A stretch of 64,000 nt of DNA from Luteococcus sp038433135 (GTDB taxonomy: Bacteria > Actinomycetota > Actinomycetes > Propionibacteriales > Propionibacteriaceae). The notes beneath the pieces were generated by a model, which saw only the letters and a program-made list of their open reading frames with translations, ran no database searches and was not told the origin of the DNA. Positions 33,131-41,131 of this stretch are shown piece after piece. Position 1 is the first letter of the stretch; the number at the start of each line of letters is the position of its first letter. The DNA is taken from positions 1 through 64,000 of the forward strand of contig NZ_JBCDMV010000002.1 of the NCBI RefSeq assembly GCF_038433135.1, written 5' to 3'. Made by a program: the position numbers and the translations under genes.

Positions 33131-34798
33131 TCAGCGACTGGGCGTGGGCGAGGCGCTGGCCACGTCGAGCGGATGGAAGCCGCAGACATCGGTGAGGTTC
33201 TCTGCCGCCGGGGTGCTGGCTGCGGCCGATGGCGACGCGCTGTCGCTGGGGTCGGGCTCCGGGGTGCTCGGCGCCGTGGTCTTGGGGGCTGGCGGCTTGG
33301 GAGCCGCCGTGGTCGGAGCCGCCGTGGTCGGAGCCGGCGCCGGCGGGGCCTCGGACTCCTGGATCGCCTTCTGGATCCGGGTTCGCATCGCGTCGAAGTC
33401 GGGGTTGGCGGAGACGAAGCCATCCTTGCCGTTCACGAACAGCACGCTGGTCTGCTTGCCGGAATCCCGCACCGCCAGCGCCAGGTCGGCGATGTCCGGC
33501 AGCACGGCCGACGGGATGTCGGTCTTCACCATGTTCTGGGAGGCCCTGGCGATGCCCTCGTACTTGGTCAGCATGGTCGGCACGTCGGCCTGGTCGATGA
33601 TCGCCTTGACCAGACACCGTTGGCGGCCCATCCGGCCGAAGTCACCCAGTGGGTCCATGTACCGGCTACGGCCGTACCACAAGGCGTGATACCCATTGAG
33701 CTTCTGATTGGGGCCCACCTCGAGGAAGCCGGTGGTGTCTTCCGGGTGATCCGCCGACCCGTTGATCGGCAGCCGCTGGTTGATGTTGACCGTCACGCCG
33801 CCCATGGCGTCGATCACCGAGGTCAGGCCGTTGAGGTCCACCAGGGCGTAGTAGTCGGGCACCTGGCCGGTGATCTCACCGATGGTCATCTTCAGCGCGT
33901 CGGCGCCGGGCTGGTCTGTGTCGGTGAACAGCTCTGGATGCTCGCTGGGCGCATTGGACCAGACTGCATTGAGCGCATAGGACTGGTCCATCGGATCCCC
34001 ATTGGTGAAGCCCTCGGGGTAGGCGTCGCGCAGCGGCCCCGCCGGGAAGGGGGCCTTGGCCAGGTTGCGGGGCAGCTGGACAAGCACCGTCGCGCCGGTG
34101 GTGGTGTCGATCGACGCCAGGATCATGGTGTCGGTGTTCATCTGGTCGACGCTGACATGCTGCGTGTTGCGACGGAAGTCCGAGCTGTCGCCGCCCAGGA
34201 GCAGGATGTTCAGCCGCGGCTTGTCCTTCCAGACATTCTTGCCGGAACCCAGCGTCGGGCGGGTCTGCGAGCGTCCTTCCTTGCCGAAGATGGAATCGAT
34301 GGTGGCGGCCTGGGTCAGGGCGTAGTGCCCGGCCAGCGTCATCGGGGCCGAGGTGAGGAAGACCAGCACCCCCACCAGTACCGATGCGATCCCGCGCTGA
34401 CCCCCGCTGAGCCGTCGCGGCCGGTGCACCAGCCAGGTGCCGACGATGATCGCGGCCCAGGTCAGCGCGGCCACCAGCAGCAGGGCAGCGGCGAGGCGCA
34501 GCCGGTGCGGGGTGGTGATGGTGCGGGCGAACCAGCCCAGATCCGTCGCTCCCTTGAAGACCAGGAAGGCCAGAGTGCCCAGGAAGAAGCCGAGAATGCC
34601 GTAGCCGAGGGCCTTGTTGCGCCGCACCAGCCCCAGCCCGGGCAATGCGGTGCCCAGCACGGTCCAGCCGACGGCGTCTCCGAAGCGCGGGAAGAGGCGG
34701 TGGGAGACCCGCGCCGGGGCCACCTCGCCGCCCAGGTCGTCCTCGGTCACCAGGACGCGTCGTCCCGGCGTGCTCGACGAAGGGGTACCGCCCGCCAT
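33131..34798 (-). CDS. LytR-CpsA-Psr (LCP) family cell-wall ligase
   Basis: A 555-residue membrane-anchored enzyme. The N-terminal 170 residues contain about four hydrophobic helices, more than the single anchor of most LCP proteins. The LCP domain (about 195-440) has LNILLLGGDSSD, NTDTMILASID, and LVQLPRNLA with the catalytic Arg, plus a later ALWYGRSRYMD. A Pro/Thr/Ala-rich linker and a short tail follow. LCP enzymes transfer polyprenyl-linked glycopolymers to peptidoglycan on the outer membrane face. The start lies 4 bp after the quinone oxidoreductase stop, so the two are co-transcribed. Confidence 0.9.
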   Translation of the reverse strand: MAGGTPSSSTPGRRVLVTEDDLGGEVAPARVSHRLFPRFGDAVGWTVLGTALPGLGLVRRNKALGYGILGFFLGTLAFLVFKGATDLGWFARTITTPHRLRLAAALLLVAALTWAAIIVGTWLVHRPRRLSGGQRGIASVLVGVLVFLTSAPMTLAGHYALTQAATIDSIFGKEGRSQTRPTLGSGKNVWKDKPRLNILLLGGDSSDFRRNTQHVSVDQMNTDTMILASIDTTTGATVLVQLPRNLAKAPFPAGPLRDAYPEGFTNGDPMDQSYALNAVWSNAPSEHPELFTDTDQPGADALKMTIGEITGQVPDYYALVDLNGLTSVIDAMGGVTVNINQRLPINGSADHPEDTTGFLEVGPNQKLNGYHALWYGRSRYMDPLGDFGRMGRQRCLVKAIIDQADVPTMLTKYEGIARASQNMVKTDIPSAVLPDIADLALAVRDSGKQTSVLFVNGKDGFVSANPDFDAMRTRIQKAIQESEAPPAPAPTTAAPTTAAPKPPAPKTTAPSTPEPDPSDSASPSAAASTPAAENLTDVCGFHPLDVASASPTPSR

Positions 34799-34802
34799 CG
34801 CC

Positions 34803-35774
34803 TCAGGCCACCAGGATGATCTTGCCGATGTTGTCCCCGCCGGCCAGCTGCTCGTGCGCTCGTCGTGCCTCCGCCAGCGGGATCCGGGTCTCGGGGGCCG
34901 GCTTGATCCGGCCGTCCGCCACCATCGGCCAGACCACCTCGGCCACCCGCTGGCAGATCTCCGCCTTCTGCTCGACCGGGCGGAAGCGCAGGCTGGTGGC
35001 GGTCACGGTGCCGCGCTTGGTCAACAGCTTGCCGATGTTCAGGGTGCCCTTCACGCCGCCCTGCATGCCGATGATCGCCAGCCGTCCGCCGGTGGCCAGC
35101 GCATCCACATTCAGCTCCAGGTACTTGGCGCCCATCACGTCCAGGATCACGTCGGCGCCCTTGCCGTCAGTGGCCTCCTTGACGGCCGCCAGCCAGTCGT
35201 CGTGGTAGTCGATGGCGACGTCGGCACCCATGGCCCGGCAGTGCTCCAACTTCTCCGGGGAGCCAGCGGTAGTCAACACCCGGCAGCCCAGCGCCTTGGC
35301 GTACTGGATGGCGAAGGTGCCGATCCCACCCGCGCCGCCGTGCACCAGGAAGGTCTCGCCCGGCGCGAGGCCCACGCCGTCCATGTTGCTCACGACGGTG
35401 GCTGCCACCTCCACCAGACCAGCCGCGGTCACGGCGTCGACTCCCTTCGGCACGGCGATGCACTGCCCGGCGGGCACCACGAAGTACTCGGCATAACCGC
35501 CACCGGCCAGCAGGCAGACCACCTGGTCGCCGATGCTCATGCCGGTGACACCCTCACCCAGCTCGGCGATGGTGCCGGTGGCCTCCAGGCCCATGGTCTC
35601 GCTGATCCCCTTGGGCGGCGGGTAGTGCCCCTGGCGCTGCAGCAGGTCCGCGCGATTCACGCCCGCGGCAATGGTCTTGACCAGCACCTCGCCGGGCGCG
35701 GGGGACGGGGTGGGAATCTCGGCCCACTCAATCTGCTCGGGGCCACCGGCCTCGGTCACGGTGATTGCATGCAT
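34803..35774 (-). CDS. NADPH:quinone oxidoreductase, zinc-free MDR family (PIG3-like)
   Basis: A 323-residue medium-chain reductase. It lacks structural zinc cysteines; ANNRADLLQRQGHYP-type sequence (GVNRADLLQRQGHYPPP here) and the Rossmann motif HGGAGGIGTFAIQ identify the TP53I3/qor group. It reduces quinones using NADPH in the cytoplasm. The ATG at 35774 lies 6 nt after CAGGCT with no Shine-Dalgarno, suggesting a leaderless message. It is directly followed by the LCP gene. Confidence 0.88.
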   Translation of the reverse strand: MHAITVTEAGGPEQIEWAEIPTPSPAPGEVLVKTIAAGVNRADLLQRQGHYPPPKGISETMGLEATGTIAELGEGVTGMSIGDQVVCLLAGGGYAEYFVVPAGQCIAVPKGVDAVTAAGLVEVAATVVSNMDGVGLAPGETFLVHGGAGGIGTFAIQYAKALGCRVLTTAGSPEKLEHCRAMGADVAIDYHDDWLAAVKEATDGKGADVILDVMGAKYLELNVDALATGGRLAIIGMQGGVKGTLNIGKLLTKRGTVTATSLRFRPVEQKAEICQRVAEVVWPMVADGRIKPAPETRIPLAEARRAHEQLAGGDNIGKIILVA

Positions 35775-35804
35775 GTGCCAAGCCTGCCACAGCGATGGGT
35801 TGGA

Positions 35805-36326
35805 TCAACCGTGGGAGACGACATCGGGATTGGGCGGCTCGTGCGGGTTGATCAGCGGCACATTGATCGTCTCGCCGTACCCCCGATCGGCGTCCAGATG
35901 GCTGGCGACGTCGGCCACCAGCCGAGTCATCTCCGCGTCGGCGCCGCCACCCGGGCAGAGGATGTGGGTCCGGCTCGTCTGGCCGTGGTAGAGCGTCAGG
36001 TGGGCGCCCTGGGCGCTGGTGGTGACCTTGCTGACCTCACTCCAGCTGCCGGCCTTCTCGACGCCGGGGCCCAGGATCTTGTAGCCCTCCTCGTCCAGAT
36101 CGACGAAGGTGCGCAGCTTCACCATGGAGTAGGCGGCCATGCCGGCCAGTGCCAGCCCGAGCAGCAGGACGATCCAACTCAGTGCCACCCACAGTGCCGC
36201 CGCGCCGCTGGTGACGGCCAGCAGGATCGCACCGAGCAGGGTGAGCACCGCGGAGATCAGGAAGGCCCGGATGGGAAGGGCGGGCTTGAGCACGTAGCGC
36301 TGCGGTTGCGGGTGGGGGGTGGTCAC
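35805..36326 (-). CDS. Small membrane protein with PH-like domain
   Basis: A 173-residue protein with two hydrophobic helices (about 20-65, ISAVLTLLGAILLAVTSG and WIVLLLGLALAGMAA) and a cytoplasmic C-terminal domain of beta character (YKILGPGVEKAGSWSEVSKV), resembling bacterial PH-like domains attached to membrane hairpins. Function is unknown. GTG 36326 follows AAGGAGT. It precedes the qor-LCP genes on the same strand, 31 bp apart. Confidence 0.7.
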   Translation of the reverse strand: MTTPHPQPQRYVLKPALPIRAFLISAVLTLLGAILLAVTSGAAALWVALSWIVLLLGLALAGMAAYSMVKLRTFVDLDEEGYKILGPGVEKAGSWSEVSKVTTSAQGAHLTLYHGQTSRTHILCPGGGADAEMTRLVADVASHLDADRGYGETINVPLINPHEPPNPDVVSHG

Positions 36327-36379
36327 GACACTCCTTGCTCACGGTGATCTGGACTCACGGCGATCTGGCGTTGATGTGG

Positions 36380-36464
36380 CGGCGAGGGTGGGATTCGAAC
36401 CCACGGAGAGTTGCCCCTCGGTCGCTTTCAAGGCGACTGCACTAGTCCACTATGCGACCTCGCC
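36380..36464 (-). tRNA. tRNA-Ser, anticodon UGA
   Basis: An 85-nt tRNA with acceptor GGCGAGG/CCTCGCC, discriminator G and a long variable arm (class II). The anticodon loop CTTGAAA reads UGA, decoding UCA. CCA is not encoded. Confidence 0.93.
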
Positions 36465-36552
36465 GTGCCGACAGGCTCACGGTGGTCCCGGGGCCTGCGC
36501 GTCAGCGTTCATCGTACTCGACGCGGGCAGGGGCTCGGACCGGCCCGGGAGG

Positions 36553-36639
36553 TCTGCGCCACAAACCACATTCTGATGCGCGGGTGATGCCGTAGCGGCA
36601 CTGGGGGCCATTGAGGATGCGGTTTGTGGCGCAAACCAG
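36553..36639. repeat. Family 2 inverted repeat, copy 1
   Basis: Arms TGCGCCACAAACC and GGTTTGTGGCGCAAACC enclose about 55 bp that also pairs at its tip (TGCCG-TAG-CGGCA). It sits between the two tRNA-Ser genes. The second copy is at 47793-47882. Confidence 0.75.
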
Positions 36640-36731
36640 CCGAGCCGCAAGGCCCCGTGGGGGCGCTTGGCCCCGGTCGGCATGCCCGACTTTGCCCGAG
36701 AGCCGGGGGCACGGTAGCCTTGACCCTCGTT

Positions 36732-36825
36732 GGAGGTGTCGCCTAGTCAGGTCTATGGCGCCCGCCTGCTAAGCGGGTTTGGGGCTAAAACCCCATCGCG
36801 AGTTCAAATCTCGCCACCTCCGCCA
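36732..36825 (+). tRNA. tRNA-Ser, anticodon GCU
   Basis: A 94-nt class II tRNA with acceptor GGAGGTG/CACCTCC, discriminator G and an encoded CCA. The anticodon loop CTGCTAA reads GCU, decoding AGC/AGU. Confidence 0.93.
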
Positions 36826-36829
36826 ACAC

Positions 36830-36872
36830 GGCATCGGCCCGGATCATCTGATCCGGGCCGATGCCATTTCTT
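36830..36872 (+). terminator. Terminator of tRNA-Ser(GCU)
   Basis: GGCATCGGCCCGGATCA and TGATCCGGGCCGATGCC form a perfect 17-bp stem followed by ATTTCTT. Confidence 0.85.
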
Positions 36873-36911
36873 GTTCCAGCGCCCGCGCTCGACGGGCTGA
36901 GCGGTGGAAGG

Positions 36912-37241
36912 TCAGACGTTCACCGAGTCGTCGGCCAGCGAGATGTCGCCCTCGTCCTCGCGTCCGGGGGTGCGCAGATTCCACTTGCGAATGATGAAGC
37001 GGAAGAGCATGTAGTAGATGACGAAGTAGACCAGGCCGATGGCCACCAGCAGCAGGGGCTTGGTGGAGATGTTCCAGTTCAGCGCCAGGTCGAACAGACC
37101 GGCAGAGAAGCCGAAGCCCGCCTTGATCCCGAGCGCATTGCACAGTGCGAGCGAGACACCGGTCAGCACCGCGTGCACCACATACAGTGGCCAGGCGACG
37201 AACATGAAGGCGAACTCCAGCGGCTCGGTGACGCCGGTCAG
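36912..37241 (-). pseudogene. 5'-truncated PTS EIIC (glucose/GlcNAc type), C-terminal part only
   Basis: The minus-strand frame begins at LTGVTEPLEFAFMFVAWP, the conserved internal loop of glucose-family EIIC, and continues through two or three helices to the normal end TPGREDEGDISLADDSVNV. The N-terminal two thirds (about 300 residues) and the start codon are missing. Upstream of 37242 the frame loses similarity at once, because the plus strand there carries the C-terminal part of EIIB. It is interpreted as the left half of a deletion scar between divergent genes. Confidence 0.8.
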
Positions 37242-37244
37242 GGG

Positions 37245-37397
37245 CTGCGCACCGAGGTGAATGATGCGTCGCTGGTGGACCAGGCGGCCCTCAAGGCGGC
37301 CGGCGCACATGGCGTGATGATGAGCGGCACCGTGGTCCAGGTGGTCGTCGGGCCCGAGGCCGACACCCTGAGCGAAGACATCCAGGACCTGATGTGA
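37245..37397 (+). pseudogene. 5'-truncated PTS EIIB, C-terminal part only
   Basis: The frame LRTEVNDASLVDQAALKAAG continuing to VVVGPEADTLSEDIQDLM then stop is the last 50 residues of a glucose-family EIIB. The N-terminal part, including the phospho-Cys of the CITRLRTEV motif and the start codon, is missing. The EIIA start overlaps the stop by GTGA, so the original gene order was EIIB then EIIA. The fragment abuts the EIIC fragment with 3 bp between. Confidence 0.8.
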
Positions 37398-37840
37398 CGT
37401 CGGTCCTCGCACCCGTCGCCGGTACCGTCCGGGCCCTGACCGAGGTCAGTGATCCGGTCTTCGCCGCGGAAATGGTGGGTTCCGGTGCCGCCATCGAGCC
37501 GCAGCTGGCCGTGCAGGAGGTGATCGCACCCATCGCGGGCAAGCTGCTCAAGGTGCACCCGCACGCCTTCGTGATCCACGACGGTAGGATCGGCGTCCTG
37601 GTTCACATCGGGATCGACACGGTGAGGCTCAAGGGCGACGGGTTCACGGTGAAGGTGACCGAGAAGGACGCCGTCGAGGCGGGGCAGACGATCGTCGAGT
37701 GGGATCCGCAGGTGGCGGTTGACCACCAGATGGATCCCGTGGTGCTGGTCTGCCAGATGGACACGGCGCCCGGCTCGATCACCTCCCCGCTGGCCGGCGG
37801 GCCGGTGGCCCGGGGTGAGGAACTCTTCACCGCGGTCTGA
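37394..37840 (+). CDS. crr: PTS EIIA component, glucose type
   Basis: A 148-residue complete EIIA-Glc protein with VLVHIGIDTVRLKGDGF, which contains the phosphorylatable His at about residue 76, and the early VAGTVRALTEVSDPVFA. It receives phosphate from HPr and passes it to EIIB. The GTG start overlaps the stop of the EIIB remnant, so translation was coupled to EIIB. With EIIB and EIIC broken, it may be unexpressed, serve another permease, or keep a regulatory role. No promoter of its own was seen. Confidence 0.88.
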   Translation: MTSVLAPVAGTVRALTEVSDPVFAAEMVGSGAAIEPQLAVQEVIAPIAGKLLKVHPHAFVIHDGRIGVLVHIGIDTVRLKGDGFTVKVTEKDAVEAGQTIVEWDPQVAVDHQMDPVVLVCQMDTAPGSITSPLAGGPVARGEELFTAV

Positions 37841-37897
37841 GGCCCGGACGTGATCCGGGCCCCGAGCTTGTCGGCGGGCTGGTCTTCCGCGAAAACA

Positions 37898-37940
37898 CGA
37901 AGGAGCCCGGCAATCCAGGGGATTGCCGGGCTCCTTCGTC
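37898..37940 (-). terminator. Bidirectional terminator between EIIA and pckG
   Basis: CGAAGGAGCCCGGCAATCC and GGATTGCCGGGCTCCTTCG form a perfect 19-bp stem with a 3-nt loop. On the minus strand TGTTTTC follows, fitting termination of pckG; it can also stop EIIA transcripts. Confidence 0.85.
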
Positions 37941-37953
37941 GTTCAGTGCTGCG

Positions 37954-39867
37954 TCACTGCTTGTTCAGCGCCTCGCGCACGGTGTCCAGCTGCTCGGCGA
38001 TCGGCTTGGGCAGCTTGCTGCCGAAGCTCTCCAGCCAGGTCTCCAGGCGGGGCAGCTCGTCGGCCCACTCGTGGGCGACGTAGCGGGTGCACTCCTCGAC
38101 GGCCTCGGGGGTCATGTCCAGACCCTCGACGTCGAGCTCGCCGGCGGCGGGAACGATGCCGATCGGGGTCTCCTGACCCTCGACATTGCCCTCGACCCGG
38201 TCGATCATCCACTTCAGCACCCGGCTGTTCTCGCCGAAGCCGGGCCAGATGAACTTGCCCTCGGCGCTCTTGCGGAACCAGTTGGTGTAGAAGATCTTGG
38301 GCAGCTTGTCCTCGTCGGTCTTGTTGCCCATGTTGATCCAGTGCTGCAGGTAGTCACCGACGTGGTAGCCGATGAAGGGCAGCATGGCCATCGGGTCGCG
38401 ACGAACGACGCCGACGGCGCCCTTCGCGGCTGCCGTGGTCTCCGAGGAGCAGGTGGCGCCCATGTACACGCCGTGCGTCCAGTCCTTGGCCTGGGTGACC
38501 AGCGGGATGGTGTTCTCGCGACGGCCACCGAAGACGATGATGTCCAGCGGGACACCATTGGGGTTGTTGAAGTCCTCGGACAGGATCGGGCACTGCTCGA
38601 TCGGGGTGCAGAAGCGGCTGTTCGGGTGCGCGGCCTTCTCGTTCGGGCGGCCACCCACCGGGCCCTCCTCGGGGGTCCAGCTGCGGCCCTTCCAGTCGGT
38701 CAGGTGCGGGGGCTTGACGGCGGTCATGCCCTCCCACCAGACGCCACCGTGATCGGTCAGGGCGACATTGGTGAAGATCGAGTTGCCCTTCTCGATGGTG
38801 CGCATGGCATTCGGGTTGGTGGCGGCACCGGTGCCGGGAGCCACGCCGAAGAAGCCGTTCTCCGGGTTGACCGCGTACATCCGGCCGTCCTTGCCGATCC
38901 GGATCCAGGCGATGTCGTCGCCCAAGGTCTCGACCTTCCAGCCCGGGATGGTCGGATCCAGCATGGCCAGGTTGGTCTTGCCACAGGCGCTCGGGAAGGC
39001 GGCGGCCAGGTGGTAGCTCTTGCCCTCGGGGCTGGTGAGCTTCAGGATCAGCATGTGCTCGGCCATCCAGCCCTCGTCGCGGCCCATCACCGAGGCGATG
39101 CGCAGCGCGTAGCACTTCTTGCCCAGCAGGGCATTGCCGCCGTAGCCGGAGCCGTAGCTCCAGATGGCGCGCTCCTCCGGGAAGTGCACGATGTACTTGA
39201 TGTCATTGCACGGCCACGGGACGTCCTTCTGGCCCGGCTCCAGCGGCATGCCGACGGAGTGCAGGCAGGGTACGAACTCTTCCTTGCGCTCGATCATGGC
39301 GTCCAGGGCCGGCTTGCCGATCCGGGTCATGATCTTCATGCTGTTCACGACGTAGGCGGAGTCGGTGATCTCGATGCCGAACTTGGAGTGCTCCGAATCC
39401 AGCGGGCCCATGCAGAAGGGGATCACGAACATGGTGCGACCGCGCATGCACCCGTCGTAGAGCCCGTTCATGATGCCCTTCATCTCATCCGGGTGCATCC
39501 AGTTGTTGGTGGGGCCGGCGTCGGCCTCCTTGGCGGAGCAGATGAAGGTCTGGTCCTCGACGCGGGCGACGTCATCGGGATCGGACTTGCAGTAGATGGA
39601 GTTGGGCATTTCCTTGTCGTTCAGGCGAACGGCGGTGCCGGAGGCGACCATCAGGTCAACCATCTCGTCCCACTCGGCGTCGGAGCCGTCGCAGTAACGG
39701 ATCTCATCGGGCTGGGTGAGGGCAGCAACCTCGTTGACCCAGTCGACGATGCTCTGCAGAGCGGGCACCTCGCCCTTGACCGGGATGTCCTTGACATCCT
39801 TGCGCTCGAAGTCCTTCGTGGGCTCGTCGTCCAGCGGGACGATGGGCTCGGGATTGGGAACCTGCAT
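37954..39867 (-). CDS. pckG: Phosphoenolpyruvate carboxykinase (GTP)
   Basis: A 637-residue GTP-type PEPCK that interconverts oxaloacetate and PEP. The P-loop-like kinase motif is FPSACGKTNLAML (about 290), with the nucleotide/Mn region around LGDDIAWIRIG and later PHLTDWKGRSW. Full family length. ATG 39867 follows AGGAGC. In propionate-producing actinobacteria this enzyme links the PEP and oxaloacetate pools; here that is context only. Three AGACCA-type half-sites upstream suggest dedicated transcriptional control. Confidence 0.95.
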   Translation of the reverse strand: MQVPNPEPIVPLDDEPTKDFERKDVKDIPVKGEVPALQSIVDWVNEVAALTQPDEIRYCDGSDAEWDEMVDLMVASGTAVRLNDKEMPNSIYCKSDPDDVARVEDQTFICSAKEADAGPTNNWMHPDEMKGIMNGLYDGCMRGRTMFVIPFCMGPLDSEHSKFGIEITDSAYVVNSMKIMTRIGKPALDAMIERKEEFVPCLHSVGMPLEPGQKDVPWPCNDIKYIVHFPEERAIWSYGSGYGGNALLGKKCYALRIASVMGRDEGWMAEHMLILKLTSPEGKSYHLAAAFPSACGKTNLAMLDPTIPGWKVETLGDDIAWIRIGKDGRMYAVNPENGFFGVAPGTGAATNPNAMRTIEKGNSIFTNVALTDHGGVWWEGMTAVKPPHLTDWKGRSWTPEEGPVGGRPNEKAAHPNSRFCTPIEQCPILSEDFNNPNGVPLDIIVFGGRRENTIPLVTQAKDWTHGVYMGATCSSETTAAAKGAVGVVRRDPMAMLPFIGYHVGDYLQHWINMGNKTDEDKLPKIFYTNWFRKSAEGKFIWPGFGENSRVLKWMIDRVEGNVEGQETPIGIVPAAGELDVEGLDMTPEAVEECTRYVAHEWADELPRLETWLESFGSKLPKPIAEQLDTVREALNKQ

Positions 39868-39902
39868 GCTTGTGCTCCTGTACGTCGGTGTACGAATGGT
39901 GT

Positions 39903-39936
39903 AGACCAGAGTGATGACTGGTCTGAAAACAGACCA
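39903..39936 (-). promoter_or_regulatory. Triple half-site operator upstream of pckG
   Basis: AGACCAG (39903-39909), CTGGTCT (39918-39924) and CAGACCA (39930-39936) form two overlapping inverted repeats, including the palindrome TGGTCTG-AAAA-CAGACCA. It lies 36-69 bp before the pckG start. TGGTC/GACCA palindromes are common GntR-family targets; the regulator is not identified. Confidence 0.55.
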
Positions 39937-40063
39937 CCGGGATGAGTTGTATCATCCCTCACCATTTCTACCCTTGTCCACTTGTCGTTGCGGCCTTCTC
40001 GCCCACCGGATTTGTGTTGGGCGGCCGGGGCAAGGTAGAGTTACTTCTCGCCCGCAAGGGAAT

Positions 40064-40139
40064 GCACTCGTGGCTCAATGGATAGAGCATCTGACTACGG
40101 ATCAGAAGGTTGGGGGTTCGAGTCCCTCCGAGTGCGCCA
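40064..40139 (+). tRNA. tRNA-Arg, anticodon ACG
   Basis: A 76-nt tRNA with acceptor GCACTCG/CGAGTGC, discriminator G and an encoded CCA. The anticodon loop CTACGGA reads ACG (inosine-modified in most bacteria, decoding CGU/CGC/CGA). Confidence 0.95.
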
Positions 40140-40140
40140 G

Positions 40141-40178
40141 GACAAAGGCCCCGAATCAGCTGATTCGGGGCCTTTGTC
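40141..40178 (+). terminator. Terminator of tRNA-Arg
   Basis: ACAAAGGCCCCGAATCAG and CTGATTCGGGGCCTTTGT form a perfect 18-bp stem directly after the CCA. Confidence 0.85.
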
Positions 40179-40251
40179 GTGTTCTGTGAGAAATCCCACA
40201 GCGTTCCGCATAGTGGCTTGTCGCGTCGAGCTGGGTGGCCGAACAAGAAGC

Positions 40252-40298
40252 TGCCCCCAGCAGGGAGCCAGGTATGACCTGGATTCCTGCTGGGGGCA
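40252..40298. other. Strong interrupted hairpin, function unknown
   Basis: TGCCCCCAGCAGG and CCTGCTGGGGGCA form a 13-bp outer stem, with an inner CCAGGT/ACCTGG stem. It lies in the 400-bp stretch between the tRNA-Arg terminator and the Lrp-type gene, which has no convincing ORF. There is no T-run. It could be an isolated repeat, attenuator or small RNA. Confidence 0.45.
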
Positions 40299-40467
40299 TG
40301 GCCGCTTTCTTCATCTGTTGACGCGGGGTGCCGGGTACTGGCTCCATTCCCTCTCCCTGGCCGCCTCGTGAGTGGCTTCAGGATGTCGGTTCCGATTGGG
40401 CTTCGTGGGCTGCTCGGTGACACCAATCTGCCCTCTGGGGGGCAAACTGCACAACAGGCGGGATGAA

Positions 40468-40511
40468 GATTGGTCAATCTGATCAAATTATCGAGCGTAG
40501 ACTGGTCAGTC
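40468..40511 (+). promoter_or_regulatory. Paired operator candidates upstream of the Lrp-type gene
   Basis: GATTGGTCAATC (40468-40479) and GACTGGTCAGTC (40500-40511) are two copies of a 12-bp near-palindrome 32 bp (about three helical turns) apart, 48-91 bp before the regulator start. Spaced repeats fit autoregulation by an octameric Lrp protein. Confidence 0.5.
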
Positions 40512-40558
40512 TTGAGCAGATCACCCAGCCGCAGCCCACGGCGGGCCCAGGAGGAGCC

Positions 40559-41131
40559 ATGGCGGAACCCAGCGTGTACCAACTCGACGAGACCGACCGG
40601 CGGATCCTGGCGGTGCTCGACGAGGATCCGCGGATGCCGGTGCTGTTGCTGGCCCAGAAGACCCAGCTGGCCCGAGGGACCGTGCAGTCCCGGCTGGATC
40701 GCTACCGCGAACTCGGTCTGCTGCGGCTGGCCAGCACCCGGATCCCACCGTCGGCGTTGGGCTGTGGGCTGGCCGCGACGGTCTCCGTCGAGCTGGACCA
40801 GCACCAGCTGGAGGACGCCGTCGCCGCGCTGCGTCGGATCCCCGAGGTGTTGGAGTGCTTTGCCCCGGCCGGCGGAACCGACCTGTTGTGCCGCGTCGTT
40901 GCCCGCAATCCCGACGACCTGTACCGGGTCAGCGAGGAGATCCGGCTCTGCCCGGGCATCCTGCGCACCTCCACCAGCGTCTTCCTGCGCGAGGTGGTGG
41001 GCTACCGGGTCCGGCCGCTGCTGGAGGCCGGTCCGGGCAAGCCCAAGGCGGTCCGCCCGCCTAGACTGGGGCGAGGCCAAACGGCCGCGACCGCACCCGC
41101 GTCGCGCGCCGCCCGACCGGCGAAACGGTGA
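40559..41131 (+). CDS. Lrp/AsnC-family transcriptional regulator
   Basis: A 190-residue regulator. The N-terminal helix-turn-helix is LDETDRRILAVLDEDP with ARGTVQSRLDRY; the C-terminal RAM ligand domain follows (VSVELDQHQLEDAVAAL to VFLREVVGYR). A 40-residue Arg/Ala/Pro tail is not typical of the family. ATG 40559 is preceded by AGGAGG. The stop overlaps the GTG of the dikinase gene, so the regulator probably controls that operon. Effector, often an amino acid, is unknown. Confidence 0.88.
   Translation: MAEPSVYQLDETDRRILAVLDEDPRMPVLLLAQKTQLARGTVQSRLDRYRELGLLRLASTRIPPSALGCGLAATVSVELDQHQLEDAVAALRRIPEVLECFAPAGGTDLLCRVVARNPDDLYRVSEEIRLCPGILRTSTSVFLREVVGYRVRPLLEAGPGKPKAVRPPRLGRGQTAATAPASRAARPAKR

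Noticed and set aside
36380..40139. tRNA genes as integration sites for a mobile element
   Set aside because: No integrase, no att-like duplication of a tRNA 3' end and no phage gene was found between or beside the tRNAs.
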